Origin: Alistipes sp.
Lineage (GTDB): Bacteria; Bacteroidota; Bacteroidia; Bacteroidales; Rikenellaceae
DNA length: 64,000 nt
Assembly: GCA_017410165.1 (NCBI GenBank)
Contig: JAFQRH010000019.1
Coordinates: forward strand, 186,001 to 250,000
Direction of reading: 5' to 3'
The stretch's first letter is position 1. Each line of letters starts with the position of its first letter. Shown in pieces: positions 7,543 to 16,969 of the stretch. The notes below the pieces were generated by a model that saw only the letters and a program-made list of their open reading frames with translations, was not told the DNA's origin and did no database searches. A program made the position numbers and the translations under genes.

Positions 7543-8883
7543 TTACTTCTTCGCATTACGCGCACGGATGATACCCATAACGGTCTGCTTGCCCAGACGC
7601 ACGTAGTCCAACAGCGGAATGTTTGCCGGACAGGTGTATTGGCAACATCCGCACTCGATACACGAGGTGATGTCGTTCGCCTCCATTGCATCCCACGCCT
7701 TCTTGCGTGCCTGCTTCGAGAGCAGATACGGCTCCAAGCCCATCGGACACGCCTCGACGCACTTCGCACACTTGATGCACGCGCTCTCCACGCCACGATG
7801 TGCCGCCTCGCCGCTGATGATTGTGACACCCGAACAGCCCTTCATAATCGGCATCGCCAGGTTGCAGAGCGCACGACCCATCATCGGGCCACCGTTGAGT
7901 ACGCGTACGTCGCCCTCCGGCAGACCGCCACACTTCTCGATGAGTGCCGACACCGGCGTACCGAAACGTGTGAGGAGGTTTTTCGGCTCCTTCACCTCTG
8001 CGCCCGTAACGGTCACGACACGCTCGATAAGCGGCTTGTTCTTCTGCACTGCCTCATATACGGCAACCGCAGTCGAAGCGTTGCAGACCACCGCACCTAC
8101 ATCAATAGGCAATGCCGGTGGAGCAGGAACTTCGCGACCCATAACGGCTGCGATGAGTTGCTTCTCGCCACCCTGCGGATATTGTGTTTTGAGCATCATA
8201 ACCTTGATGTCGCCCGCCGTGCCAATGATTTGGCGAAGGTGTTTTACTGCATCCGGCTTGTTTGCCTCGACGCCGATAACCGCCTGCTCAACTCCGATGG
8301 CACGCATCAGGATACGTGTGCCGACGACGAGCAACTCGCCACGTTCGAGCATCGTACGGTAGTCGGATGTAAGATATGGCTCACACTCCACGCCGTTGAT
8401 AATCAGCAACTCGGCCTTCTTGCCTTCGGGAATCGACAACTTTACGTGTGTCGGGAACGTCGCGCCACCCATACCGACAATACCTGCCGCCTTGATGCGC
8501 TCTACAATCTCTTTCTGCGAGAGCGTGCACTCTGCAACGAGCTTTGTCGAGCGGTCAATCGATGGGTCCCACTCGTCGCCCTCGCGCTTGATGGTAATCA
8601 TCATCTGGCGCAGGCCCTGGCCGTTTGGCTGCATATCGACAGCCGTCACCGTACCCGATACGGGCGAGTGGATGGCAGCCGACATAAAGCCGGTCGGCTC
8701 GGCAAGGAGTTGGCCTACGACAACCTTATCGCCTTTGGCGACTTTGGCGGTGGCAGGAGCGCCGATATGTTGCGAGAGAGGGATGTTTACCACGTCGGGC
8801 AACTCCATCACTTCAATTGCGCTCGCTTTGCTCCACTTCTTATTATCCGACGGATGAACTCCGCCAATAGGAAATGTCTTCAT
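7543..8883 (-). CDS. rnfC: Ion-translocating oxidoreductase subunit RnfC
   Basis: 446 aa, peripheral cytoplasmic subunit that binds NADH and FMN. It begins FPIGGVHPSDNKKWS; the nucleotide-binding segment includes GMGGATFPTHVKLS and INGVECEPYLTSDY. Two ferredoxin-type 4Fe-4S motifs, CIKCAKCVEACP (about 371) and CIECGCCQYTCP (about 410), lie near the C-terminus. The long C-terminal extension of some proteobacterial RnfC is absent. It is five bases after rnfB. Confidence 0.95.
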   Translation of the reverse strand: MKTFPIGGVHPSDNKKWSKASAIEVMELPDVVNIPLSQHIGAPATAKVAKGDKVVVGQLLAEPTGFMSAAIHSPVSGTVTAVDMQPNGQGLRQMMITIKREGDEWDPSIDRSTKLVAECTLSQKEIVERIKAAGIVGMGGATFPTHVKLSIPEGKKAELLIINGVECEPYLTSDYRTMLERGELLVVGTRILMRAIGVEQAVIGVEANKPDAVKHLRQIIGTAGDIKVMMLKTQYPQGGEKQLIAAVMGREVPAPPALPIDVGAVVCNASTAVAVYEAVQKNKPLIERVVTVTGAEVKEPKNLLTRFGTPVSALIEKCGGLPEGDVRVLNGGPMMGRALCNLAMPIMKGCSGVTIISGEAAHRGVESACIKCAKCVEACPMGLEPYLLSKQARKKAWDAMEANDITSCIECGCCQYTCPANIPLLDYVRLGKQTVMGIIRARNAKK

Positions 8884-8888
8884 ATCTG

Positions 8889-9839
8889 TTATGCTTCTTT
8901 ATTTTCAACTTGTTTTGTTGCTGCGGCCGGTGCCGATTCGGTGCTCTGTGGCTTTGGTGTTGCTGCGGGGGCAGTCGTTGTTGCGCCACCCTCGGCCTTC
9001 GGTGCCGGCTCTTTCTTTACGAGCGGAGCCAAGCCAATCATCTTGATTGCGCCTGTCGGACACTCGCCCACGCACTTGCGACACAAACGACACTTCGTTG
9101 GGTCGATGTACGCGAGGTTGTTCTCGATGGTGATTGCGCCAAACTCGCACACTTTGAGACACTTGCTGCAACCGATGCAACCCGCCTTGCACGCCTTCAT
9201 CGTCACTGCGCCCTTGTCGCGGCTGACACACGAAACGTAGATGGCACGGTTCTTCGGCCACTTCTTGCGCAACTCGATGATGCCCTTCGGACACGCCTTG
9301 ACGCAGGCACCGCACGCTGTACACTTGTCGGCATCGACCTCTGCCAAGCCCGTTTCAGGGTTGATATGAATGGCGTCAAATGCACACGCCTCCACACAGT
9401 CGCCGTAGCCCAAACAACCGTACGCACAGCCCGTTTCGCCAACGTAGAGCGACGAGGCGATGGCACACGACGTTGCACCGATGTAGGTGTTCGTGTGCGG
9501 ACGCTTTTCGCACGTACCACCACAGCGTACCGTTGCAACGGTCGGCTCCTTTTTCGGTGCTACCTTGCCGAGATACTCTGCGATGCTGCCCATACAGCTG
9601 TCGCCTCCGACCGAGCAGTACAACGACGAGATGTCGTCACTCTCGACCAATGCCGTAGCCAAGCCACGACAACCTGGGAAGCCGCAACCGCCACAGTTGG
9701 CACCCGGCAACATCTTCTCGACGTCGTCGATGCGCGGATCTTCTTCGACTTTGAACTTCTGCGCCACGAAATACAGCACGAGTGCCGATACGATACCGAT
9801 GACGCATAACGTAATGATTGTGTAAATCAAAGTACTCAT
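8889..9839 (-). CDS. rnfB: Ion-translocating oxidoreductase subunit RnfB
   Basis: 316 aa. One N-terminal membrane helix (about 5-27), then the Fe-S domain GANCGGCGFPGCRGLA, and further cysteine clusters including CTACGACVKACP, CIGCSKCLKVC and CRLCRKCVGECP. This is the entry point for electrons from ferredoxin. The tail after residue 275 is a low-complexity Ala/Pro/Lys/Thr extension. It starts seven bases after rseC. The multi-cluster layout matches the longer RnfB form found in Bacteroidetes and clostridia. Confidence 0.94.
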   Translation of the reverse strand: MSTLIYTIITLCVIGIVSALVLYFVAQKFKVEEDPRIDDVEKMLPGANCGGCGFPGCRGLATALVESDDISSLYCSVGGDSCMGSIAEYLGKVAPKKEPTVATVRCGGTCEKRPHTNTYIGATSCAIASSLYVGETGCAYGCLGYGDCVEACAFDAIHINPETGLAEVDADKCTACGACVKACPKGIIELRKKWPKNRAIYVSCVSRDKGAVTMKACKAGCIGCSKCLKVCEFGAITIENNLAYIDPTKCRLCRKCVGECPTGAIKMIGLAPLVKKEPAPKAEGGATTTAPAATPKPQSTESAPAAATKQVENKEA

Positions 9840-9846
9840 CTCTTCT

Positions 9847-10275
9847 TTAATCTATCTTTGATATTGTAAAACTTATTTTTCCCGAAATACGATTGCGGAG
9901 AGCCCACAATCCTGCATAATAAACGGCAACCGCCGCTAATGATGCGACGGCGGCTACGATTTGCTCTGCGCCGAGTGCAACGCACGCGGCGAGTGTGGCG
10001 ACAAGGATGATGAGTGGCAGGGCATAGCAGAGTGCGACGGCAACCATTCCGACGCTCTTTCGTGTGGCTACCTCGACACGCTCGCCCACCGAGTAGCGGG
10101 CAGCATTCGGTGTAGTGACGACGATGCGACGCTCGTCGCTTGCCGTGCCGAGCGAGCACGCCTTACGCGATGCGCACGATGCACACGCCTCATCAACCGT
10201 GACGGCAACCGTTACACGATTCTCCTCCACGGATACGACCCTTCCCGAATGTTTTATCTCTTGCGCCGCCTGCAT
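9847..10275 (-). CDS. rseC: RseC/MucC-like positive regulator family protein
   Basis: 142 aa. The N-terminal half has the Cys pattern DEACASCASRKACSLG, followed by a small β-domain; two membrane helices occupy about 82-125. This is the RseC/SoxR-reducing-system family that commonly opens rnf operons in Bacteroidales. It is thought to help Rnf assembly or its redox regulation. It follows nadE by 28 bases with no terminator between, so nadE and the rnf genes may share a transcript. Confidence 0.85.
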   Translation of the reverse strand: MQAAQEIKHSGRVVSVEENRVTVAVTVDEACASCASRKACSLGTASDERRIVVTTPNAARYSVGERVEVATRKSVGMVAVALCYALPLIILVATLAACVALGAEQIVAAVASLAAVAVYYAGLWALRNRISGKISFTISKID

Positions 10276-10303
10276 TCCTCTCTCTCCGCCTCTGTTTTCT
10301 GTA

Positions 10304-11890
10304 TTAGTCGCCGTAGCGGTTGATAAGCGGCATCAGACGCTCGTGGCCGAATGCGCACGACGAGAGACGCAACACCGGTGGGAATTGGTAACGCTTCTTT
10401 TCGTTGTGCATAATCATTGCGTGAATCTTCTCGACCACCTCCGAATCGAAACCGGCATTGATAATCTCCTCGCGGTGCTGACCCTGCTCGATCATTCGCA
10501 TCAGGATTGCATCGACCACCTCGTATGGTGGCAGAATGTCGCTATCCTTCTGGCCGGGGTGCAACTCCGACGATGGCTCTTTTGCGAGAATATTCTCCGG
10601 AATGAGGTTGTTGAATCGGCGATTGATATATCGAGCCAAGTCGTACATCTCGGTCTTGTAGAGGTCGCCCGTCACGCTGAACGCGCCGGCCGTATCGCCG
10701 TAGAGCGTACAGAAACCGAGCGCATTTTCGCTCTTGTTCGACGAGTTGAGCAGGACGTATCCCGTCTTGTTCTGCAATGCCATAAGCATAATGGTACGGA
10801 TACGCGCCTGAATATTCTCTTCGGTTGAATCGAATTCGCGACCGCCGATAACCGGTTTGAGTGTATTGACCATCGAAGCATACGCCTCGGTGATTGGCAA
10901 CACGTTGTACTTTATGCCCAAACTCTCGGCGAGCAGCGTTGCGTCGGCCACCGAGTGGTCGGACGAGAACTGCGACGGCATCATCAATCCGCGAACATTC
11001 TCCTTGCCGAGTGCATCGGCAGCAATGCAGGCGACAATCGACGAGTCGATACCGCCAGACAGACCTACACACGCCTTCGTATAGCCGTTCTTGTGGAAGT
11101 AGTCGCGCAGACCAAGCACCGCAGCGCGATACAACTGCTCGGTGCGGTCGTGGCGGAACAACTCCTCCGGAAGATGGATAGGCGAGTTGTCGGCGCAGGT
11201 GTCGTACGTGCCGAAGTCCTCCTCGAAACTCTTCATCAGCAGAATCATATTGCCATCCGCACCCATAACGCCCGACGAGCCGTCATAGACGATTTCGCCC
11301 GAACCGCCAACCTGATTGACGAAGATGATGTTCTTCGCCTCGACGTATGCCAGATTGTGAATCACATCGTATCTGCGCGACATCACACCCTTGCCGTATC
11401 GGCGGGCGTTGATGTTGATGAGCGTGCTGACGTTGTGGTCGATATGTTTCAGTGTGCGGAAGTCGTCACCTACGACGATAGCAACCTTTTCGCCGGCGAG
11501 CGTGATTGTTGCCACGCCGTCGCCACCGTTGAGGAAGCCCATCTCGCGGCGAGCCGTGATGTGCTGTTTCGATACGCTGTATCGTATCTTGCCACGCTCT
11601 AACACGACAGCGGCACTCTGTATGCCCTCCGTTGTGAGGATTGGCGAGCCGACGACTGCCGAGATGGTGTCGCAATGCGATGCGATGCGCTCCAACGCAT
11701 CCTCGCACAACTCCAAAAATGTTGTTTTGCGCAACAGGTCAAAGGCCGGTGTACCACTGACTGCCTGCTCGGCAAAGATGACAACGTCGGCACCCTCCGT
11801 TTTGGCGCGCTCGACAGCGGCGATGATTTTTGAGGTGTTACCATCGATATCTCCGATGGTGTAGTTTAATTGAGCAAGAGCAAATTTCAT
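10304..11890 (-). CDS. nadE: NAD+ synthase with degenerate glutaminase domain
   Basis: 528 aa. The C-terminal synthetase domain is intact: ATP-pyrophosphatase P-loop GLSGGIDSSIVACIAADALG (about 282), then SSNKSENALGF and LYKTEMYDLARYIN. The N-terminal nitrilase-like domain normally supplies ammonia from glutamine through a Glu-Lys-Cys triad. Glu (VVIFAEQAV) and a Lys (SVSKQHI) can be placed, but the segment expected to read CED reads VVGDDF, codon GGT where TGT is expected, and the following LNASP-type strand reads ININARR. The domain is therefore probably inactive and the enzyme ammonia-dependent. It heads the nadE-rseC-rnf cluster. Confidence 0.9.
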   Translation of the reverse strand: MKFALAQLNYTIGDIDGNTSKIIAAVERAKTEGADVVIFAEQAVSGTPAFDLLRKTTFLELCEDALERIASHCDTISAVVGSPILTTEGIQSAAVVLERGKIRYSVSKQHITARREMGFLNGGDGVATITLAGEKVAIVVGDDFRTLKHIDHNVSTLININARRYGKGVMSRRYDVIHNLAYVEAKNIIFVNQVGGSGEIVYDGSSGVMGADGNMILLMKSFEEDFGTYDTCADNSPIHLPEELFRHDRTEQLYRAAVLGLRDYFHKNGYTKACVGLSGGIDSSIVACIAADALGKENVRGLMMPSQFSSDHSVADATLLAESLGIKYNVLPITEAYASMVNTLKPVIGGREFDSTEENIQARIRTIMLMALQNKTGYVLLNSSNKSENALGFCTLYGDTAGAFSVTGDLYKTEMYDLARYINRRFNNLIPENILAKEPSSELHPGQKDSDILPPYEVVDAILMRMIEQGQHREEIINAGFDSEVVEKIHAMIMHNEKKRYQFPPVLRLSSCAFGHERLMPLINRYGD

Positions 11891-11919
11891 CTCTTTTTTG
11901 AATCTTTGTTTTAGTGCTG

Positions 11920-11927
11920 CAAAAGTA
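11920..11927 (-). promoter_or_regulatory. -7 element for nadE (and possibly rnf)
   Basis: TACTTTTG on the minus strand, 30 bp before the nadE ATG. No convincing -33 TTTG at the right distance. Confidence 0.5.
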
Positions 11928-11970
11928 GTTATAATTTTTCAAATTATACGCCCCGAAACTATAAAAAGCA

Positions 11971-11998
11971 GAAACAACTCCCGAAAAAGAGTTGTTTC
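11971..11998 (-). terminator. Hairpin downstream of the GH13 gene
   Basis: Perfect 10-bp stem GAAACAACTC (11971-11980) with 11989-11998 and an 8-nt loop. On the minus strand it is followed by TGCTTTTTAT, a weak T tract, so it could end the amylase-family transcript. Confidence 0.5.
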
Positions 11999-12022
11999 GC
12001 CAAATTCTTTACTGTTTTCAGA

Positions 12023-12086
12023 TTGTTCCGAGGTTTTTTTTGAGGTTTTTTCGAGTTTGTTCCGAGTTATTTCGAGTTTTTTCGAG
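12023..12086. repeat. T-rich 10-12 bp tandem repeats
   Basis: Six imperfect units ending in CGAG or TGAG, e.g. TTGTTCCGAG, TTTTTTCGAG, TTATTTCGAG. They end in a C7 run at 12087-12093, just past the stop of the GH13 gene. Non-coding. Confidence 0.65.
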
Positions 12087-12111
12087 CCCCCCCATTAGTC
12101 CTCCCGTCGCG

Positions 12112-13392
12112 CTATTTTCGGCGGGCGAGAATACGGTAACTCCACGGCTCCACGTCGCCCCATTCGTGCTCGTAGAGTGTGGCGGTTTGACCGCTCAAAA
12201 TATCGGTGTATTCGCCGGCGTAAATTCCCGTGTGAAAATCGCGGAAAACACGGTACGGCGAGAGGTTCATAATCGCCACCACGCACTCCTCCTCCGACTC
12301 GCGAACGAATGTAAGCAGACAGTCGGGTGCGTTGTTGCCGATTTCGATAAATTCACCACCTCTGTCCGCCGAACGTAATACGCTGTATGAGTGCTTCATA
12401 CGGCACATTGTGCGATAAAATTCGGTGTGGCTGTTCGGCGCAAATTCGGGCATTGCATCTTTATCGAAAAACAGAAACGAATGGTCGTATCCGAACTCCT
12501 GTCCGGTGTAGATAAGCGGGGTGCTGTGCGGGAGCAAAAAAGTGAGTGCCGACATTGGCTCGCGAGCCGCCCCGAAACGGGCAAATTCGCTGCCGCTCCA
12601 CGAGTTCTCGTCGTGGTTCGAGGTGAAGGTCATTCGCATCGCCCAATCGGGGTATCGGCGGGCATCCGAATAGATGGCATCGCGCAACGCCCAAACGCGA
12701 CTTTTGCCCTGCGCAACGTCGCACATCGTGTGGTGTATCCGCCACGCATAGCAGCAGTCGAAAGCCCTGTCGAAGATGTTATCCTCCTCGGCCTCGGCGA
12801 GCAGAAAAACATCGCTCTTAACGCGCTGTAACCGAGCGCGTACCTCCTGCCAAAACTCGATAGGAACGAGCATCGCCATATCGCATCGAAAACCATCGAC
12901 AGCGTGCTGCGTGAGCCAGAACTCCATCGCCTCTGCCTGCCCGCGCCAAACCTCGTGGTTGGCATAGTTGAGTTTGGCGGTATCGCTCCAATCGCACGGC
13001 ACGGCAGCGCGTCCGTCGGCGTCGCGTTCGTACCAATCCTGTGGCCGCTCGGTGAGCCATCGGGCATCGCGCGAAGTGTGGTTTGCCACCCAATCGAGCA
13101 GTACGCGCATTCCGAGTCGGTGTGCCTCCGAAACGAAGGCGTCGAAGTCCTCCATTGTGCCAAATTCGTCATTTACGGCGCAGTAGTCGCGCACCGAGTA
13201 GTACGAGCCGAGCGAGCCCTTACGCTCCTCTGCGCCAATCGGATATATCGGCATCAGCCATACGGCATCCACACCCGTCTCGCGTAGCAGTGCGAGGTGC
13301 TTCATCGCAGCCCGCAGAGTACCTTCGGCGGTGAGTTGTCGGATGTTCATTTCGTAGATTACGGCGTCGTAACTCCATTCCGGATGTCTCAT
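12112..13392 (-). CDS. GH13 α-amylase family glycosidase
   Basis: 426 aa, no signal peptide, so probably cytoplasmic. All four GH13 signatures are visible: DWVANHT (I), GFRCDMA with the nucleophile Asp (II), LLAEAE with the acid/base Glu (III) and TSNHDEN (IV). A C-terminal β-domain follows about residue 340. It most likely acts on α-1,4-glucans or maltodextrins; the exact specificity cannot be read. The short length without starch-binding modules fits an intracellular maltodextrin-trimming enzyme. It is transcribed alone, divergently from the polysaccharide export gene. Confidence 0.88.
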   Translation of the reverse strand: MRHPEWSYDAVIYEMNIRQLTAEGTLRAAMKHLALLRETGVDAVWLMPIYPIGAEERKGSLGSYYSVRDYCAVNDEFGTMEDFDAFVSEAHRLGMRVLLDWVANHTSRDARWLTERPQDWYERDADGRAAVPCDWSDTAKLNYANHEVWRGQAEAMEFWLTQHAVDGFRCDMAMLVPIEFWQEVRARLQRVKSDVFLLAEAEEDNIFDRAFDCCYAWRIHHTMCDVAQGKSRVWALRDAIYSDARRYPDWAMRMTFTSNHDENSWSGSEFARFGAAREPMSALTFLLPHSTPLIYTGQEFGYDHSFLFFDKDAMPEFAPNSHTEFYRTMCRMKHSYSVLRSADRGGEFIEIGNNAPDCLLTFVRESEEECVVAIMNLSPYRVFRDFHTGIYAGEYTDILSGQTATLYEHEWGDVEPWSYRILARRK

Positions 13393-13494
13393 AATTTCGG
13401 TCTTTTGGCTTGTTTGGTGTAAAACTCAAAAATCGTCACAAAGTTACGCAAAAAGAGCCGATATGTAAAATTTTAGTGAAAAACTGTCGATATA

Positions 13495-13527
13495 TTTGCG
13501 ATATTCCGCGACAAAAGTGTATCTTTG
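13495..13527 (+). promoter_or_regulatory. Promoter of the polysaccharide-export operon
   Basis: TTTG (13495-13498), 21 bp spacer, TATCTTTG (13520-13527): a near-perfect Bacteroidetes promoter. The predicted leader is about 115 nt, GC-rich at first and then a long A-rich stretch directly before the ATG at 13650. Confidence 0.75.
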
Positions 13528-13649
13528 TAACTACTTTGCGCTGTTGCGTCGCGTGCGCTGCGCGTAAGTGTGCGGGTATGTCGCTGATGTATAGTGAGAT
13601 AGCGTGCTGAAAAACAAAAGCAAATAAAAAACAATAAAATAAAAACACA

Positions 13650-14459
13650 ATGAAAATCTTAAAAACTCTTTTACTTGTTGCCGTTGCGGTCGTTATCTGC
13701 GGTTGCTCGGCAGTTACGCGTACCGTCTATTTGCAGGACGCGGAGAACAATTCGGCAATTAAGGCCGTTGCGGAGGAGCAGATTCGCATTAAACCTCTCG
13801 ACCGTTTGACGATTGTCGTGTCGAGTAAGGATCCGGAGTTGGCTGCTCCGTTCAACGCCACCTCGTCGTACAACTCGTTGTCGAGCAACCCGATGGGTAG
13901 TTCGACCGCCAATGGTGCAAGTTCGTTGCAGACGCGTACGGTCGATGAGAACGGTGTGCTCTACATTCCGATTATCGGCAACGTCTATTGTGCAGGCAAA
14001 ACTCGTTCGGAGCTCTCTGCCGAGATTGCACAGAAGATTAAGAACGGCGGCTACATCAGCGATGCTGTGGTGAATATCCAGTTTGTCGATATGAAGATTT
14101 TTGTGCTGGGCGAGGTTGAGCGTCCGGGTCAGTACGATATCACACGCGACCACGTGACCATTCTCGAAGCGTTGGCTATGGCTGGCGATATGACCATCCA
14201 CGGTAATCGTCAGACGGTGACGGTTGTTCGTAAGGAGGAGGGCAAGACCAAGAGCTATGTGTTGAATATGCTCGATACGAAGATGTTTGAGTCGCCAGCA
14301 TACTACTTGCAGCAGAACGACGTGGTATATGTTCAGCCGAATAAGTATAAGGCGGCAACGGCAGAGATTAACCAGAACCGTAACTTCTGGCTCTCGATTG
14401 CAACGACATTCCTCTCGGTCGCTTCGCTTGTTGTGACGATTTTGGCATACACAAAATAG
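13650..14459 (+). CDS. Polysaccharide biosynthesis/export lipoprotein (Wza-like)
   Basis: 269 aa. Lipoprotein signal peptide ending ICGCSAV, with Cys19 as the lipid-bearing residue. A Poly_export domain (IRIKPLDRLTIVVSSKDPEL, then VDENGVLYIPIIGNV) is followed by one SLBB domain (KIFVLGEVERPGQYDI) and a C-terminal hydrophobic segment (about 247-266), the usual layout of Bacteroidales outer-membrane polysaccharide channels. It is the first gene of the operon; the kinase gene starts 21 bases after its stop. No glycosyltransferases follow, so it may serve a capsule locus elsewhere. Confidence 0.9.
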   Translation: MKILKTLLLVAVAVVICGCSAVTRTVYLQDAENNSAIKAVAEEQIRIKPLDRLTIVVSSKDPELAAPFNATSSYNSLSSNPMGSSTANGASSLQTRTVDENGVLYIPIIGNVYCAGKTRSELSAEIAQKIKNGGYISDAVVNIQFVDMKIFVLGEVERPGQYDITRDHVTILEALAMAGDMTIHGNRQTVTVVRKEEGKTKSYVLNMLDTKMFESPAYYLQQNDVVYVQPNKYKAATAEINQNRNFWLSIATTFLSVASLVVTILAYTK

Positions 14460-14480
14460 CAATAAAAACAAACTACAAAT

Positions 14481-16964
14481 ATGGCAGAATATCAGAATGA
14501 GCCGATGAATGTATCGGCAGCGGAGAGCAACGTAAACGATTTACAGTCGTTCGGTTTGCAGGATATGGTTGAAATGGTACTCAAAAAGTGGTACTGGTTC
14601 GTCATCTCCATCATACTGTTCGTCGGCGTCGGCGTTCTCTACATTATGAAGACCTCGCCGGTCTATCAGCGTACGGCAACCATCCTCGTAAAGGATAGCC
14701 GTAAGGGTAGTGGTGCAACCGAGATGGCTGCCTTCGGCGACTTGGCGGGCTTCAATACCCGTCGTAACGTGGACAACGAGTTGTTCGTCTTGCAGGCACG
14801 CCGCCTGATGATGGAGGTTGTGCAGAAACTCGGTCTTACGGTAAATTATACGACTCGTGTGGGTCTGCGTACGGTCGATTTGTACCGTCGCTCGCCAATC
14901 GAGGTCGAGTTTGTGAACGATAACGATATGGGCAGTTGCTCGTTCCGTATCAAACTGCTCGAAAATTCGTTCGAGTTGTCGGAATTCTCGCGTAGCAAGC
15001 AGCCGGGTGTCGATACGAGCAAGGATGCCGAGTTTATGGCCAAAGCCGCTTACGGCGAGCCGGTCGTAACGCCTTATGGTGAGGTTATTGTCAAGAAGAC
15101 GCTCTATATGGAGCCGGACTATATCGGCCGCTCGATTAACGTCGCAAAGCGTACGACCGAGGCGGTTGCTACACGCTATCGTAACGCAACGAAGTCCTCC
15201 GTGGCAAACAAGATGTCGTCCATCATCAACATCACGCTCAACGATATCGTAGCAAAGCGTGCAGAGGATGTTATCAATACGCTCATCGAGGTCTATAACA
15301 ACGACGCAGTGAACGACAAGCAGCAGATCTCCGAGGCAACGGCAGACTTTATCGACGTTCGTCTGGCAATCATCAGTAAGGAGCTCGGCTCGGTAGATAG
15401 CGATATCAAGGCCTTCAAGAGCCGTAACAAGATGGTCGATATCGAGACCGAGACGACGAAGAATATCACCGAGTCGTCGAAGTTGCGCTCCGAGGTGCTG
15501 AATATCGACAACCAAATCGAGATGGCCCGCTTCATCAAGGAGTACCTGAACGACCCGGACAAGGATTACAGTTTGATTCCGGTGACGGGTATCGGTGACG
15601 GTCAGACCACCTCGTCGCTCACCTCGCAGATTAACGAGTACAACGAGTTGTTGCTCCGTCGCGAGAAGTTGTTGCAGAATGGTGCTACGAACAACCCTGT
15701 TATCCAGCAGTTGGATGGCAACCGTGTAGCGATGAAGAACGCAATCCTTGCATCGCTCGATTCGACCATTGCAACGCTCGACATCAAGTTGAAGAACGTG
15801 CGCCGCGAGCAGAACAAGACCGAGGCGCGTATCAATAGCGTTCCGCTCCAAGAGCAGGAGTATCTGACCATCGCTCGTCAGCAGCGTATCAAGGAGGAGT
15901 TGTACCTCTACCTGCTCAACAAGCGTGAGGAGAACGCCATTTCGCTCGCCATCACCGAGAATACGGCACGTATCGTCGATTCGGCATTCGGTCACGCATA
16001 TCCAATTGCTCCGCGCAAGCCGTTCATTCTGTTGGTTATGGTGCTGCTCGGTTGTGCTGTTCCGTTCGTGATTCTCTACTTGCGCGAGATTCTCGATACG
16101 ACGGTGCGTAGCCGCTACGATATCGAGCGATTCACGAAGGTTCCGTATCTGGGCGATATTCCGTTGTGTCAGAATATCGGCTCGAAGCGTGGTGTTGCCG
16201 TGCGCGAGAATGGTCGTGACAATATTTCGGAGGCATTCCGTATCATCCGTACGAATATGAGCTTTATGAATACGACGGATGGCAGCCAGCAGGTGATTCT
16301 CGTCACATCGTCGAACGAGCACGCAGGTAAGACCTTCGTCTCGACCAACCTTGCGATGACACTCGCCTTCTCGGGCAATAAAGTGTTGCTCATCGACCTC
16401 GACCTTCGTCGCCGTACGCTCAGTAAGCATATGGGTCAGCGCAACAACCCGATTGGTATCTCGAAATATATGAGCGATAAGAATGTCTCGGTTAAGGATA
16501 TCATCTCCAAGAGCGAGATGCACGAGAACTTCGACTGTATCTACGCCGGTCTGCAACCGCCAAACCCTGCCGAGCAGTTGCTCTCGTCGCGTTTGGATTC
16601 GCTCATCGAGGAGTGTCGCGCAATGTACGACTACGTTATCATCGATAGCGTGCCGGCTCTGGTCATCGCCGATGCCATCATCACGAGCCGTATCGCCGAT
16701 TTGAGCTTGTACGTAGTTCGTGAGGGTCTGCTCGACCGTCGCCAGTTGCCGGATATCGACAACCTCTATCGCGCTAACAAGTTGCGTAATATGTGTATCA
16801 TTCTCAATGCTGCAAGTGAGCGCAGCCACCGCTACGGCTACCGCTATGGCTATACGTACGGCAACGAGGATGACGACTTGGTACTCACTCCGTGGGAGAA
16901 ACTCCTGAGCAAAATTGGTTTCGGCAAGGCGATTAAGCGCCGCAAACTCTCCAAGATGAGATAG
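14481..16964 (+). CDS. Polysaccharide co-polymerase / tyrosine kinase (Wzc-like)
   Basis: 827 aa, an inner-membrane chain-length regulator fused to a BY-kinase. Wzz domain with membrane helices near 38-58 and 515-535 flanking a periplasmic coiled-coil region. The cytoplasmic kinase has Walker A SSNEHAGKTFVSTNLA (about 610), Walker A' VLLIDLDLRR (about 638) and Walker B YDYVIIDSVP. Walker A reads HAGKT where most relatives have GEGKT. The tail holds the autophosphorylation cluster RYGYRYGYTYG. It works with the export lipoprotein upstream to control polymer length and export. The small HAD-like gene starts five bases after the stop. Confidence 0.92.
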   Translation: MAEYQNEPMNVSAAESNVNDLQSFGLQDMVEMVLKKWYWFVISIILFVGVGVLYIMKTSPVYQRTATILVKDSRKGSGATEMAAFGDLAGFNTRRNVDNELFVLQARRLMMEVVQKLGLTVNYTTRVGLRTVDLYRRSPIEVEFVNDNDMGSCSFRIKLLENSFELSEFSRSKQPGVDTSKDAEFMAKAAYGEPVVTPYGEVIVKKTLYMEPDYIGRSINVAKRTTEAVATRYRNATKSSVANKMSSIINITLNDIVAKRAEDVINTLIEVYNNDAVNDKQQISEATADFIDVRLAIISKELGSVDSDIKAFKSRNKMVDIETETTKNITESSKLRSEVLNIDNQIEMARFIKEYLNDPDKDYSLIPVTGIGDGQTTSSLTSQINEYNELLLRREKLLQNGATNNPVIQQLDGNRVAMKNAILASLDSTIATLDIKLKNVRREQNKTEARINSVPLQEQEYLTIARQQRIKEELYLYLLNKREENAISLAITENTARIVDSAFGHAYPIAPRKPFILLVMVLLGCAVPFVILYLREILDTTVRSRYDIERFTKVPYLGDIPLCQNIGSKRGVAVRENGRDNISEAFRIIRTNMSFMNTTDGSQQVILVTSSNEHAGKTFVSTNLAMTLAFSGNKVLLIDLDLRRRTLSKHMGQRNNPIGISKYMSDKNVSVKDIISKSEMHENFDCIYAGLQPPNPAEQLLSSRLDSLIEECRAMYDYVIIDSVPALVIADAIITSRIADLSLYVVREGLLDRRQLPDIDNLYRANKLRNMCIILNAASERSHRYGYRYGYTYGNEDDDLVLTPWEKLLSKIGFGKAIKRRKLSKMR

Positions 16965-16969
16965 CGGAT

